Shown: piece by piece, positions 27,278 to 35,823 of the stretch
Numbering within the stretch: the first letter of the stretch is position 1
Layout: each line of letters starts with the position of its first letter
Origin: Nitrososphaerota archaeon
GTDB lineage: Archaea; Thermoproteota; Nitrososphaeria; Conexivisphaerales; DTJL01
Direction: 5' to 3'
Assembly (NCBI GenBank): GCA_021324115.1
Contig: JAJPJS010000008.1
Coordinates: forward strand, 270,160 to 334,159
Length of the DNA stretch: 64,000 nucleotides
Notes under the pieces: generated by a model
Databases searched by the model: none
Seen by the model: the letters and a program-made list of their open reading frames with translations, nothing else
Told to the model about the DNA's origin: nothing
Position numbers and translations under genes: made by a program

Positions 27278-28438
27278 TCAGGCTATCTTTCTTCCGGCTA
27301 CAAGTGGTTCCACTATGGGCTTTCCTTCCGCAAACCTGCTCAACCTGAAAGGTTCAAGCAGTTTTGGCTTTTTGCCCGATATAAGATAATCAGCATATAG
27401 ACGACCCAATGCAGGAGCAACCATGAGGCCATGCCCAGTGAATCCTGACGCAAAGTACAGCCCAGAAACTTCATCGGACTCTCCTAGGATTGGGGAACCA
27501 TCGGGCGTCACATCATACGTGCCCGACCATTGTCTAAGAACATGGAGTTCTCCAAGTGCAGGAAAGAGTTCACATACTTCTCTAGCGAGCTTCTTCAGAA
27601 AGCTCAGGCTAACGCCTGTGTCACGCGATTCTTCGTTCCCGGGATCTCTAGTGTCACAAAGAACTTCACCACGTAATGTTTGACTAAGCAAGAGGCCCAG
27701 AGTCAGGTCCCAGAAAACGGGTTTGAGGAAGTGCTTGTAAGCTTCGGTTACAAGAGCCTCCCTCCTAAATGATCTGATGGGAAGGTCGATACCAACCGTC
27801 AGCGCGAGGTCTCGGGAGAATACACCTGTTGCGTTTATGACCTTCTGTGTAGATATGGTTCCCGCAGTTGTTTCCACGGCATTTATTCGGCCAGACGTTG
27901 TGCAGAGTTTTGTCGCCTCAACATTTTCAATAATCTCCACACCGTGTCTGCGGGCTGCCCTTTCCAATCCCCAAAGCACGGCATCATGATGAACGGCTCC
28001 ATCCCTTTTATTGAAGGATGCACATTTTACGCCATCCATTTTGAGTTGTGGTAACATTTCCGCAACATCGTCCCTTTCAAGCACTACGCTATTGACGCCT
28101 ATGCTGTTCTGGAGCCGAACATTCTGCTTGACCTGTTCGGCCTGGGACTCGGTTCTTGCCAGCATAAGGTATCCTTTTTGATCAAAAAGTACATTCCATC
28201 GGAGTTCCTTCGAGAGTCCCTCCCATACATCGATACTGTATTTCATGAGTCGAATCATGGGCTCGTTGCTGAACTGTTCTCGCACGCCACCGAGATTCCT
28301 GCTCGAAGCACCTCTGCCTATTCTCCCCCTGTCCAACAATGTTATTTTGCCTAATCCCCGCTTTGCACAGTTGTAAGCAACAGATAGCCCAACCACGCCT
28401 CCCCCCACAATCAGCAGGTCTGCCGACCTTGTGCTCAT
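27278..28438 (-). CDS. FAD-dependent oxidoreductase of the DAO family (SoxB-like subunit)
   Basis: A 386-residue flavoenzyme. From the ATG at 28438 (overlapping the upstream stop as ATGA) it starts MSTRSADLLIVGGGVVGLSVAY, the dinucleotide-binding fold. It continues with RGASSRNLGGVREQF (flavin-contact region of sarcosine/glycine oxidases), and ends with YDVTPDGSPILGESDEVSGLYFASGFTGHGLMVAP, the C-terminal FAD motif. The overlap with a SoxA-like gene indicates a two-subunit secondary-amine or opine/hydroxyproline-type oxidase at the membrane or cytosol. The frame is open farther upstream, but that part is antisense-like sequence inside the upstream gene. Confidence 0.88.
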   Translation of the reverse strand: MSTRSADLLIVGGGVVGLSVAYNCAKRGLGKITLLDRGRIGRGASSRNLGGVREQFSNEPMIRLMKYSIDVWEGLSKELRWNVLFDQKGYLMLARTESQAEQVKQNVRLQNSIGVNSVVLERDDVAEMLPQLKMDGVKCASFNKRDGAVHHDAVLWGLERAARRHGVEIIENVEATKLCTTSGRINAVETTAGTISTQKVINATGVFSRDLALTVGIDLPIRSFRREALVTEAYKHFLKPVFWDLTLGLLLSQTLRGEVLCDTRDPGNEESRDTGVSLSFLKKLAREVCELFPALGELHVLRQWSGTYDVTPDGSPILGESDEVSGLYFASGFTGHGLMVAPALGRLYADYLISGKKPKLLEPFRLSRFAEGKPIVEPLVAGRKIA

Positions 28439-30069
28439 TCGGAAGCCACACTCCAGAGGGGCAAGGGGTAGAGCGGCTGTCTCGGGGTAGTCAACAGACC
28501 AGACGTCTTTGGATTCATCATGTTCAACATAGAAGCCGTATTCAGTGCACACTGTTTCCCCTGACAAGGTCCCGTTAGGCATCCCGTGTATCTCTTTAGA
28601 GACTCGACATAATCATACCCCATTTCTATTGAATCATACATATCTTTAGCCGTCACATCTTCACATAAGCAGACATAGGAGTCGGATGACTTCGCGAAGT
28701 GTCTCATGTATTCATCAGTGGTTATATCGAAAATGATTTGTCCACTTTCTTCTGGGCTTGAGCTTCCAAGGCCATATGACCCATTCACTAGGCTCCCAAC
28801 CGCTGTCGCAGAAACGGCATTAACTCCTGCTGCACCCTGTAAAATACGCACCTCAGCCGTGCCGGTTACCAGACGCAGATTTATTCCGAGTTGTAGCGCC
28901 AATTCAAAATTCGGCTGATACCTTCCACATACAACTACCAGACCTGCATCGTATTTTTTCTGATCTTCTTCTTTGAGGGACTTGATGTAGACGGAACCAG
29001 AGTTTTTCACATTACTGACTATCGATTTAGGAAGGATTTCGATTGATCGCTGATTACATAGGTCTATTTCTTCTGTCGAGAATCCCTCTGTTCTTGTCAG
29101 CTTGACCGAGCTCATTTTTCCGCGTTCGACGAGGTCGGCGGCCACCAAGGGACCGAGACCATTAAGGTCCAATACAACAGCACTCTGCGGCAAGCGGGCT
29201 CTCTGATTCATAAGTATCTGAGCTCCAAGGCTCAGCATCACCCTTGGGGAGTCGTTGTTGGGAAAGAGAGGCAATACCTCATGTCCGCCTGAAGCAACAA
29301 AGACATTTTTGGCCCTGATTTCGAACGTCGATCTTTCGGATATGGCAAGAAAAGTGTTTTCATCTTTATAATATCCAACAACTCTTGTGTTCATAAGACA
29401 CTTTATTCTTTCATTGGCAATCACCTTCGAGATAACTGCTTGCACCTCTTCTATCTTCGTTCTCAGTAGTTCCGAGTATCCCATTGTAGTTTGCCATCTT
29501 TGAACGATATCACCACCAAGCGCCCCATAGGTGTCTACAAGGAGAACACTTCCTTGTCTGCTTCCATTTGGGGACACTTTGGTGTTCGATGCTTTCAGTG
29601 CAGCATTCATACCAGAAACTCCGCCCCCTATCACGAGATTGTCCACTTCGAGCCTTTCCGTACTGCGTTTTAATTTGGATGTGGTTGCAACCCTTCCCAA
29701 GCCTGTAAATCTCTTTAGGAAGCCATAAAACAGATTGCTCATTCCTCTTGAGTCATTGAAATGTGTATACTGAAAACCAGGCTTCAGCAGACCTGAAAAT
29801 TTCTGGGTAAGGCGAAACGTGTCAAGTAAGCGTATATGATTTTGAATTTCAAGTCTTGGTTTTTTGTTGCCCACCAGTGTACAAACACGCACGTTTGGGA
29901 CTCCATCAACTCTCATCATGCAATTGGGGCACATTCCGGTTCCACATAGGTACCCTCTTGGTCTGTGAAGCTTCGAGCTTCGAGATATTGTCAGTTTTTC
30001 TGGGTCGAACATTTCGGACAACTGCCAGATTTCGTTATCTTCTTCAGATGTCAATGGTGTCCCTCTCAC
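28435..30069 (-). CDS. SoxA/OoxA-like oxidase subunit: 2Fe-2S, FAD and BFD-type domains
   Basis: A 544-residue subunit. An N-terminal ferredoxin-like part has HRPRGYLCGTGMCPNCMMRVDG with the cluster cysteines; the FAD domain starts at about 140 (LVIGGGVSGMNAALKA); the end carries a BFD-like [2Fe-2S] block CLCEDVTAKDMYDSIEMGYDYVESL then TGPCQGKQC. This is the layout of sarcosine/opine oxidase alpha subunits, whose partner is the DAO-like protein encoded next. The frame begins at GTG 30069, but promoter evidence points to an ATG at 30100 in another frame (see findings). The first ~45 residues lack the usual ferredoxin strands. Confidence 0.82.
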   Translation of the reverse strand: MRGTPLTSEEDNEIWQLSEMFDPEKLTISRSSKLHRPRGYLCGTGMCPNCMMRVDGVPNVRVCTLVGNKKPRLEIQNHIRLLDTFRLTQKFSGLLKPGFQYTHFNDSRGMSNLFYGFLKRFTGLGRVATTSKLKRSTERLEVDNLVIGGGVSGMNAALKASNTKVSPNGSRQGSVLLVDTYGALGGDIVQRWQTTMGYSELLRTKIEEVQAVISKVIANERIKCLMNTRVVGYYKDENTFLAISERSTFEIRAKNVFVASGGHEVLPLFPNNDSPRVMLSLGAQILMNQRARLPQSAVVLDLNGLGPLVAADLVERGKMSSVKLTRTEGFSTEEIDLCNQRSIEILPKSIVSNVKNSGSVYIKSLKEEDQKKYDAGLVVVCGRYQPNFELALQLGINLRLVTGTAEVRILQGAAGVNAVSATAVGSLVNGSYGLGSSSPEESGQIIFDITTDEYMRHFAKSSDSYVCLCEDVTAKDMYDSIEMGYDYVESLKRYTGCLTGPCQGKQCALNTASMLNMMNPKTSGLLTTPRQPLYPLPLWSVASE

Positions 30070-30120
30070 CGAAAATTACGCGACGTTCTTCGGGTTTCAT
30101 ATAGCCGGAGGTATGCAGCA

Positions 30121-30129
30121 ACTTTATGT
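30121..30129 (-). promoter_or_regulatory. TATA-like box upstream of the SoxA-like gene
   Basis: On the minus strand ACATAAAGT, centred about 26 nt before an ATG at 30100 and about 56 nt before the GTG at 30069. If used, the transcript starts at or near the ATG at 30100. Confidence 0.4.
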
Positions 30130-30152
30130 TCACATTGTGGTGAGCTCAACCC

Positions 30153-30160
30153 TATAAATC
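30153..30160 (+). promoter_or_regulatory. TATA box for Asp/Glu racemase-like gene
   Basis: TATAAATC, centred about 20 nt before the ATG at 30176 and about 26 nt before the in-frame ATG at 30182. The spacing favours the second ATG as a leaderless start. Confidence 0.45.
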
Positions 30161-30175
30161 ACTAACTATACCATC

Positions 30176-30907
30176 ATGGGTATGAAGGTTCATGGTGGTC
30201 GGCATCATTACGGTCAGGCGATTGGGATTCTGACTCTCGATACAAGGTTCCCCAGAATCCCTGGTGATGTTGGTAATGCTTCTTCGTACGGCTTTCCAGT
30301 CAAGCTTAGGGTGGTAAAGGGTGCTACCATACCACGCGTTGTGAAGGAAACAGACAAAAACCTGCTAATTCCTTTCATAGAAGCAGCAAAGGAGCTTGAG
30401 GCAGAGGGCGTCAAGGCCATTAGCACAAGCTGTGGGTTTCTCAGCATTTTTCAAGAAGCTATGGCCAGCAAACTGAATGTCCCTGTCCTGACGTCTGCTT
30501 TACTTCTTGTTCCGCTGATTCAGAAGATGCTTGGCGGGGATGAAAAAGTGGGCGTTCTGACGGCGGATTCAAAGTCGCTCACGAAGGAGCATCTTCGCGG
30601 TGCAGGCATCGACCCACGAACGGTAAAGATAGTCGGTCTACAGGAGAGAGACGAATTCTCAAAGATAGACAGAAATGAATTAGAATTTGACCCCAAGACT
30701 GTGGAGAAGGAAGTGGTGGAGGCAGCCCAGCTCCTCACCAAAGGAAACGGAGTTGGAGCAATCGTATTCGAATGCGCAAACCTACCACCCTATGCACTCG
30801 CTGTACACAAAGCAACCGGTTTACCTGTCTTCGACATCGTGCACCTCATACAACTTGTGTACGAAGGCGTTATTCTTAGGGATAGATTTACGCATGGGTT
30901 CATGTAA
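30176..30907 (+). CDS. Aspartate/glutamate racemase-family protein
   Basis: A 243-residue two-lobed enzyme of the Asp/Glu/hydantoin racemase superfamily. The paired catalytic cysteines are in ISTSCGFLSIF and VFECANLPPYA; EKVGVLTAD marks the second lobe. The family includes racemases, maleate isomerase and arylmalonate decarboxylase, so the reaction is a cofactor-independent proton transfer or decarboxylation. Starts at ATG 30176 or ATG 30182. Divergent from the SoxA-like oxidase gene and near the MmgE/PrpD gene, consistent with one catabolic set. Confidence 0.85.
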   Translation: MGMKVHGGRHHYGQAIGILTLDTRFPRIPGDVGNASSYGFPVKLRVVKGATIPRVVKETDKNLLIPFIEAAKELEAEGVKAISTSCGFLSIFQEAMASKLNVPVLTSALLLVPLIQKMLGGDEKVGVLTADSKSLTKEHLRGAGIDPRTVKIVGLQERDEFSKIDRNELEFDPKTVEKEVVEAAQLLTKGNGVGAIVFECANLPPYALAVHKATGLPVFDIVHLIQLVYEGVILRDRFTHGFM

Positions 30908-31029
30908 TCAATCATTGGAACTTTTTATTCATTGCTCATTAGGATTCAGATTTGGCCACAACCGGGAGTGTCTTAATATGGCGGGTGCAAAATCGAAAGG
31001 TTAAATTCCAATCATAAAATGGAGTAGGC

Positions 31030-32415
31030 ATGGCAGTATCGATGTCCGAAGGACGCGGAAAGGTCAGAACGATATCAGAGTACGTTTCTCAAGCGTCATT
31101 TGAAGATATTCCGGCCGATGTTGTTACGCATGCCAAGATGCTTCTCCTAGACACTCTAGGTGCCATGTTGAGGGCCTCTTCGAAGCGTTATCCGGCCGGG
31201 GACGTAATGATGAGGCTGATAGATGAGTTGGGTGGAGAGAGACAGGCTACGATAATTGGACGCAACAGAAAAACTAATGTTGTGAATGCGGCACTTGTGA
31301 ACGGTACATTCGGATACTACTGCGATGTCGAAAGTCATCATGCCGAAGCTATCGCTCACGTCGCTGCCGTGATCGTGCCGACCGCTCTTGCCCTGGCGGA
31401 AGCGTATAACCTCTCCGGCAAGGATCTGGTAAAATCCCTGGTGGTGGGGTATGACGTGGAAACTAGGGTCAGCAATGCGCTTGATCCGAATGCACTTTAC
31501 GCGCGCGGTTTTCATCCTTCGGCGGTTGCGGGCTGTTTTGGCTCGGCGGCCACCGCCGGCTCTCTTCTCCAACTTGGAACAGAGAAACAGGAGAGGGCGT
31601 TCGGACTCGCAGGTTGCCAGGCGTCAGGACTATTGGCCTGGGTAACTGATTTCACAGAAAATTCGAGGCCATTCCAGATGGGCGTTGCAGCCAGAAACGG
31701 CGTAACCTCTGCCCTGCTTGCGAGGCATGGCTTTGGTGCTCCGCCTGACATATTTGAGGGGAAGAACGGAATATTTGGAGCATTCACAGACGCCCCGAAG
31801 CCAGACAGGCTGGTGGAGGACCTGGGCAGAAGATACACGATAATGGAGGCTGCCTTCAAACTATATTCGTGCTGTGCATTTATACACCCTGGAGCGGACG
31901 CACTCCTCGCAATAATCAGTAAAAATGGACTCAAGCACGACAACATCGAAAGCATAGAACTCAGGTTTCCGAAGCCTGGCGCCGGTATAATTGACAACAA
32001 TCAGCTGAAGTCCCATAACGCACAATACATACTTCCCATACTTGCAGTTCAAGGCGAAGTGAACATCGAAGATATATTGCAGGAGAGAAGAAATGAAGCC
32101 GAAATAGCAAGACTGTCTAAAAACACCAAGCTGGTTTACGACGAAGAACTGGCTCCTTTGTTTCCTGCAAAGTATACCAGTATTGTCACAGTGAGAACCC
32201 TAGACGGTAAATCCTACGTAGAAAGGGTAGACCACGCAAAGGGTACGCCTGAGAATCCAATTAGCTACGAAGAGGTTGAAACCAAGTTCCGGAGACTCAC
32301 TTCACCTGTCCTGAGCCAAGATCAGGCTGAAAATATAATTCGCGAAGTCAGAAATATAACTTCTGCTGACTCGATATCAGGTCTTATCAAGCTGGTTTCT
32401 ACGCAAAGAAGTTGA
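31030..32415 (+). CDS. MmgE/PrpD family protein
   Basis: A 461-residue member of the 2-methylcitrate dehydratase / cis-aconitate decarboxylase / iminodisuccinate epimerase fold. Visible family blocks: LLLDTLGAMLRAS, NAALVNGTFGYYCDVESHH (expected active-site region), GYDVETRVSNAL, RGFHPSAVAGCFGSAATAG and KLYSCCAFIHPGADALL. Archaeal members are used in catabolic pathways. The substrate is unknown. It ends with a 17-bp convergent overlap with the ornithine cyclodeaminase-like gene. Confidence 0.88.
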   Translation: MAVSMSEGRGKVRTISEYVSQASFEDIPADVVTHAKMLLLDTLGAMLRASSKRYPAGDVMMRLIDELGGERQATIIGRNRKTNVVNAALVNGTFGYYCDVESHHAEAIAHVAAVIVPTALALAEAYNLSGKDLVKSLVVGYDVETRVSNALDPNALYARGFHPSAVAGCFGSAATAGSLLQLGTEKQERAFGLAGCQASGLLAWVTDFTENSRPFQMGVAARNGVTSALLARHGFGAPPDIFEGKNGIFGAFTDAPKPDRLVEDLGRRYTIMEAAFKLYSCCAFIHPGADALLAIISKNGLKHDNIESIELRFPKPGAGIIDNNQLKSHNAQYILPILAVQGEVNIEDILQERRNEAEIARLSKNTKLVYDEELAPLFPAKYTSIVTVRTLDGKSYVERVDHAKGTPENPISYEEVETKFRRLTSPVLSQDQAENIIREVRNITSADSISGLIKLVSTQRS

Positions 32416-33391
32416 ATTTTCTTCCAACGTTCCTCTTAACTGCATTTTGGTATACCACCGAAGCTACTGCCACATCCTGAATGGCCATCCCCGCCGACAC
32501 AAATATCGTAATTTCATCACCCGTTCTGCCCTTTTTACTGCCGCATACCAGTTCTCCCAATGTACCATAGATATCGGAGTCCGTCAGCACCCCCGTTTTG
32601 AAAGCCTCGCTGAGTGAGTCGGCTTTGGCAACTTCCAGGTCGTCCACTATGGTCTTTGATTCTTTTATGAGCATGTAGTCCACCTCCTTCTTTCCGAGTC
32701 CCGCGCCAACGCCTACAGAGGTCACGTGAGTGCCTTCGGAAACCACTTTCCTCGTAACTATCGGTAATTTGGCAGGAGTCGCAGCTGCCACGATATCGCA
32801 ATTCTTGACCCCTTCCGGTGTATCTACTGTTTCCGCCTCAACTCCAAATTTGGAGGCCTCCTTTGCAAATTTCCTCGATGACTCAATCGAAACATCATAC
32901 ACCTTTACTTTCTTTATGTTCCTTACCTCCGTAATGCCCCACAATTGTCCTCTTCCCTGGACTCCGGCTCCGATGATACCCACTGTTTCGGAATCCTTCT
33001 TCGAAAGGTATTCCGCCGCCAGTGCACCTACTGCGCCCGTCCTTAACATTGTAAGAAAATTGCCGTCCATAATAGCAACCGGCAAACCATCATTGATCCT
33101 GTTCAGTGTAATAATAGCGATTATTCTTGGCAAACCCTTCTTTGGATTCTCGTGGTAGAGGGAAGCTATCTTGGACACTGAGCTTTCCAGAGAGTCAACG
33201 GCCGCTTCCATGTATCCTATCGAACCATTGTACTGGTCAAATGGTATGTGCACCCGGGGGTAGGATTTTGTTCTACCCTCCTGATGCTGAGCAAACACCT
33301 TTTTCATCACTTCGATCGCATCTTTCATCTGTATGAGACTTTCAACCTCACCTCTAGTGAGTAGCAGTGTTTCCGTATTCAAATTACTCAA
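32399..33391 (-). CDS. Ornithine cyclodeaminase / mu-crystallin family enzyme
   Basis: A 330-residue NAD(P)-dependent enzyme. The N-terminal substrate domain includes RVHIPFDQYNGSIGYMEAAV and MDGNFLTMLRTGAVGALAAEYLS; the Rossmann motif is VGIIGAGVQGRGQLW at about 137-151, and TSVGVGAGLGKKEVD follows. Family members cyclise ornithine, reduce ketimines or dehydrogenate alanine. Start TTG at 33391. A role in amino-acid turnover fits the neighbouring racemase and oxidase genes. Confidence 0.88.
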   Translation of the reverse strand: MSNLNTETLLLTRGEVESLIQMKDAIEVMKKVFAQHQEGRTKSYPRVHIPFDQYNGSIGYMEAAVDSLESSVSKIASLYHENPKKGLPRIIAIITLNRINDGLPVAIMDGNFLTMLRTGAVGALAAEYLSKKDSETVGIIGAGVQGRGQLWGITEVRNIKKVKVYDVSIESSRKFAKEASKFGVEAETVDTPEGVKNCDIVAAATPAKLPIVTRKVVSEGTHVTSVGVGAGLGKKEVDYMLIKESKTIVDDLEVAKADSLSEAFKTGVLTDSDIYGTLGELVCGSKKGRTGDEITIFVSAGMAIQDVAVASVVYQNAVKRNVGRKFNFFA

Positions 33392-33737
33392 CTTCGCATT
33401 CTCCTTATATCTCTAACACCGAAATTAGCTCTTTTATAATTATACCAAGATTACGCCTCAGTAGGTTCGGCCGAATTTCGGATCACCCAGTATGGGGAGG
33501 ATCAAAGAATATACTGCATCTTGGTCCTTAAACAAGGTTCCACACGAGATAGTCAAACTTGTAGGCCGGGGGGTGCAAAATGGTTGTTGTTAGGAAGTAC
33601 AGCCCCCAGATACCGTTGAACATCTTCGATTAATCTCCCCCAGCTCTTCAAAATATCAACACAATGTCTTGGAGGATTATCCGGCTTATTCTCTGTTTAT
33701 AAGGGGGGGCTTTCATACATATAGCTGGTAATTTAAC
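33392..33737. other. Intergenic region between divergent genes
   Basis: Contains the promoters of the ornithine cyclodeaminase-like gene and of the FAD oxidoreductase. AT-rich CTTTTATAATTATACC near 33429-33446 is a possible promoter on either strand. A G-rich run lies at 33702-33709. No gene or repeat family recognised. Confidence 0.4.
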
Positions 33738-35099
33738 ATGGAAGAGTCTCAACTGCGCTCAACACTCAAGGGAGAGGTTATTGTTTCAAGTGACAGGGGT
33801 TATGACGAAGCGAGAAAGGTCTGGAATGGCATGATAGACCGGCACCCGTCGGCGGTGCTCAGGTGTACCAACACTAACGACATTATTACAGCCCTCAGAT
33901 TTGCAAGGGAAAGGGGTGTCAGTGTCGCAGTAAGGGGAGGTGGCCACAACGTTGCCGGCTTCGGAACCTGTGACGATGGAATAGTGATCGACCTTTCAAG
34001 GATGAAGAGGATCGAAGTCGACCCGAAGGCAAAGCTTGTCAGAGCCCAGCCCGGTCTCACATGGGGGGATTTTGACAGGGCCACACAGGAGCATGGCCTC
34101 GCCACAACGGGGGGTCTGGTCAGCACCACAGGAATTGCCGGTTTTACGCTGGGCGGAGGTATAGGGTGGCTCGTAAGGCAGCACGGACTCACGATTGACA
34201 ACCTCGTGTCGGTTGAAATGGTTACTGCCGACGGAAGTGTGGTGAGAGCAAGCGACACCGAAAACCCTGAGCTTTTGTGGGGCGTTAAAGGCGGGGGCGG
34301 CAATTTCGGTATAATCACATCGTTCGAGTACAGACTTCATGCGGTCGGTCCGCTGGTGTACGGTGGAGCCTTCTTCTTTCCGGTGGACAGGGCCGAGGAG
34401 GTACTGCGGACCTACTCATCCATTGCACATGGCTTCCCTGACGAGCTCACCACGCTTGTTGCCTTCCTCACGGCGCCTCCCGCTCCTTTCATACCACAAC
34501 CAATTCAGGGGACAAAGATGATTGCAATAGCACTGTGCTATAACGGGCCCGCAGAAACCGGTGCGGAGGTTGTGTCACCTCTCCGTATGCTGAAGCCTTC
34601 TGTTGACCTCGTGGGACCCATTCCATACCTTGAACTGCAGAAGATGTTCGACGCAGGTTCTCCCTTTGGAATACGAGCCTACTGGAAAACATCCTATTTG
34701 AAGGAGCTGAGCGATGGCGCGATAAGAACCCTGGTTTCTCATGCTTCAAAGATGGTTTCTCCACTCTCACAGCTGCACATCCATCATCTCGGAGGTGCGG
34801 TTTCTCGTACGTCGGGCGGCGGCTGCTTTGCACATAGAGATACTCCCTTTGTCCTCAACTTCGTTGGGGAATGGGTTAGTCCGGCCGAAGATGCAAGCAA
34901 CATCACATGGGTCAGGGATGCCTGGGAGGGAATGAAACCATACTCAACCGGAACTCCCTACGTGAACTTCCTCGGTTCCGAAGGAGGCGACCAGGTGCGG
35001 GCGGCATATGGTGAAAACTATGCCAGACTTGCCGAGCTCAAAAGGAAGTATGACCCTGAAAACTTCTTCAAAATCAACCAGAATATCAAACCGTCCTGA
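33738..35099 (+). CDS. FAD-linked oxidase, berberine-bridge-enzyme-like
   Basis: A 453-residue flavoprotein of the FAD_binding_4/BBE class. VAVRGGGHNVAGFGTCDDGIVIDLS carries the His expected to be linked to the flavin 8-alpha position; STTGIAGFTLGGGIGWLVRQHGLTIDNL is the second FAD block, in which the Cys of bicovalent enzymes is absent. The C-terminal BBE motif is RLAELKRKYDPENFFKINQNI. Enzymes of this group oxidise sugars or aromatic alcohols. ATG at 33738. A strong hairpin follows the stop. Confidence 0.92.
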   Translation: MEESQLRSTLKGEVIVSSDRGYDEARKVWNGMIDRHPSAVLRCTNTNDIITALRFARERGVSVAVRGGGHNVAGFGTCDDGIVIDLSRMKRIEVDPKAKLVRAQPGLTWGDFDRATQEHGLATTGGLVSTTGIAGFTLGGGIGWLVRQHGLTIDNLVSVEMVTADGSVVRASDTENPELLWGVKGGGGNFGIITSFEYRLHAVGPLVYGGAFFFPVDRAEEVLRTYSSIAHGFPDELTTLVAFLTAPPAPFIPQPIQGTKMIAIALCYNGPAETGAEVVSPLRMLKPSVDLVGPIPYLELQKMFDAGSPFGIRAYWKTSYLKELSDGAIRTLVSHASKMVSPLSQLHIHHLGGAVSRTSGGGCFAHRDTPFVLNFVGEWVSPAEDASNITWVRDAWEGMKPYSTGTPYVNFLGSEGGDQVRAAYGENYARLAELKRKYDPENFFKINQNIKPS

Positions 35100-35129
35100 T
35101 CTTTGAGCACGCCCCAACCATCTGTAACG

Positions 35130-35152
35130 TGATTGGCCTGATCGGCCAATCA
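35130..35152. terminator. Perfect 9-bp hairpin downstream of FAD oxidase gene
   Basis: TGATTGGCC-TGATC-GGCCAATCA, 30 nt after the stop at 35099. It lacks a following T run on the plus strand, so it may be an RNA-stabilising hairpin or a DNA operator rather than a classic terminator. Confidence 0.4.
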
Positions 35153-35172
35153 ATTGCGTATCTCATACAGGC

Positions 35173-35188
35173 AAGTAAGTAAGTAAGT
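35173..35188. repeat. Tetranucleotide repeat (AAGT)x4
   Basis: Four exact AAGT units followed by AAGA, between two convergent genes. Short simple repeat; no function suggested. Confidence 0.8.
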
Positions 35189-35207
35189 AAGAAAGAACTG
35201 TTCCTGC

Positions 35208-35672
35208 CTAGTAGCTGTAATCCAGCATCCCGAAGCTTGCGTATTTTTCGGCAGCCGTACTGAATGCTCTCGCTCTGGCCATACGGATTGCTTCTGAAAA
35301 GGAATCAGGCTCACCTTCGATTCCGAATCTTGAGCCGATTTCCCTGATTACAGCCTTTTCCAGAACCTCACCCGCAGGACCAAACAGCAGTCGGGAAACT
35401 GTGGACAGCTCTTCAGGATTCTTGGCCAGGTCTTCCTCGATCATGTCCCTCCTCAAGAGGCAGGAGTAAAACGCAATTCTTCCGGTGTTGCCGAGCGTCT
35501 TTATTACCCTGTCTACGCACATCACCACACCATCTCTGAAATTCTCCTCCACCCTTCTAACCGCATCTGATTCCGGACCATCCCGGACATGACCCAGGCC
35601 TTCATCTTCCCTGTCCATCCACTTCCATTCCCTGCGGGTGTGCATGTTGCGGTCCTCCTCTATTCCAATCAT
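35208..35672 (-). CDS. Hypothetical archaeal protein, possibly NitrOD5-like
   Basis: A 154-residue soluble protein. After a charged N-terminus it has GRIAFYSCLLRRDMIEEDLAKNPEELSTVSRLLFGPAGEVLEKAVIREIGSRFG and ends with SFSEAIRMARARAF. The pattern of a helix ending in ..LFGPGA..LEK.I.REI..FG resembles thaumarchaeal NitrOD5-type output domains as I remember them; a profile search is needed. A 27-bp promoter element at 35701-35727 is shared with the 36713-38587 gene, suggesting co-regulation. First ATG at 35672; a second at about residue 10. Confidence 0.6.
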   Translation of the reverse strand: MIGIEEDRNMHTRREWKWMDREDEGLGHVRDGPESDAVRRVEENFRDGVVMCVDRVIKTLGNTGRIAFYSCLLRRDMIEEDLAKNPEELSTVSRLLFGPAGEVLEKAVIREIGSRFGIEGEPDSFSEAIRMARARAFSTAAEKYASFGMLDYSY

Positions 35673-35700
35673 CCTACACAGTAGTAGACTGGTGATGACA

Positions 35701-35727
35701 TAAGGAACCCCATGGAACGACCGTTCC
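35701..35727 (-). promoter_or_regulatory. Shared promoter element with GGAACG-GTCGTTCC palindrome, copy 1
   Basis: On the minus strand it reads GGAACGGTCGTTCC, then ATGGGGTTCCTTA. It ends 29 nt before the start of the 154-residue gene. The copy at 38614-38640 matches at 25 of 27 positions and sits 27 nt before another minus-strand gene. Each copy has an inverted GGAAC/GTTCC pair plus a third GTTCC in direct repeat 10 nt on. Confidence 0.7.
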
Positions 35728-35823
35728 TAATTGATTTGGGACTCTTTTCGCCTTTGATGCAGCATGCACTCATCGGGTTTATATGACTCCCACGTGCCAC
35801 AGCCTCACCCAACGGTGTTTTGA

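Noticed and set aside
28439-28582. N-terminal extension of the DAO-like oxidase
   Set aside because: It lies wholly inside the SoxA-like coding region in another frame; the Rossmann motif starts right after the ATG at 28438, which overlaps the upstream stop in the usual coupled way.
33470-33510. GTTCGGCCGAATTTCGGATC resembling a tRNA T-arm
   Set aside because: No acceptor stem, anticodon arm or CCA-side pairing can be built around it.
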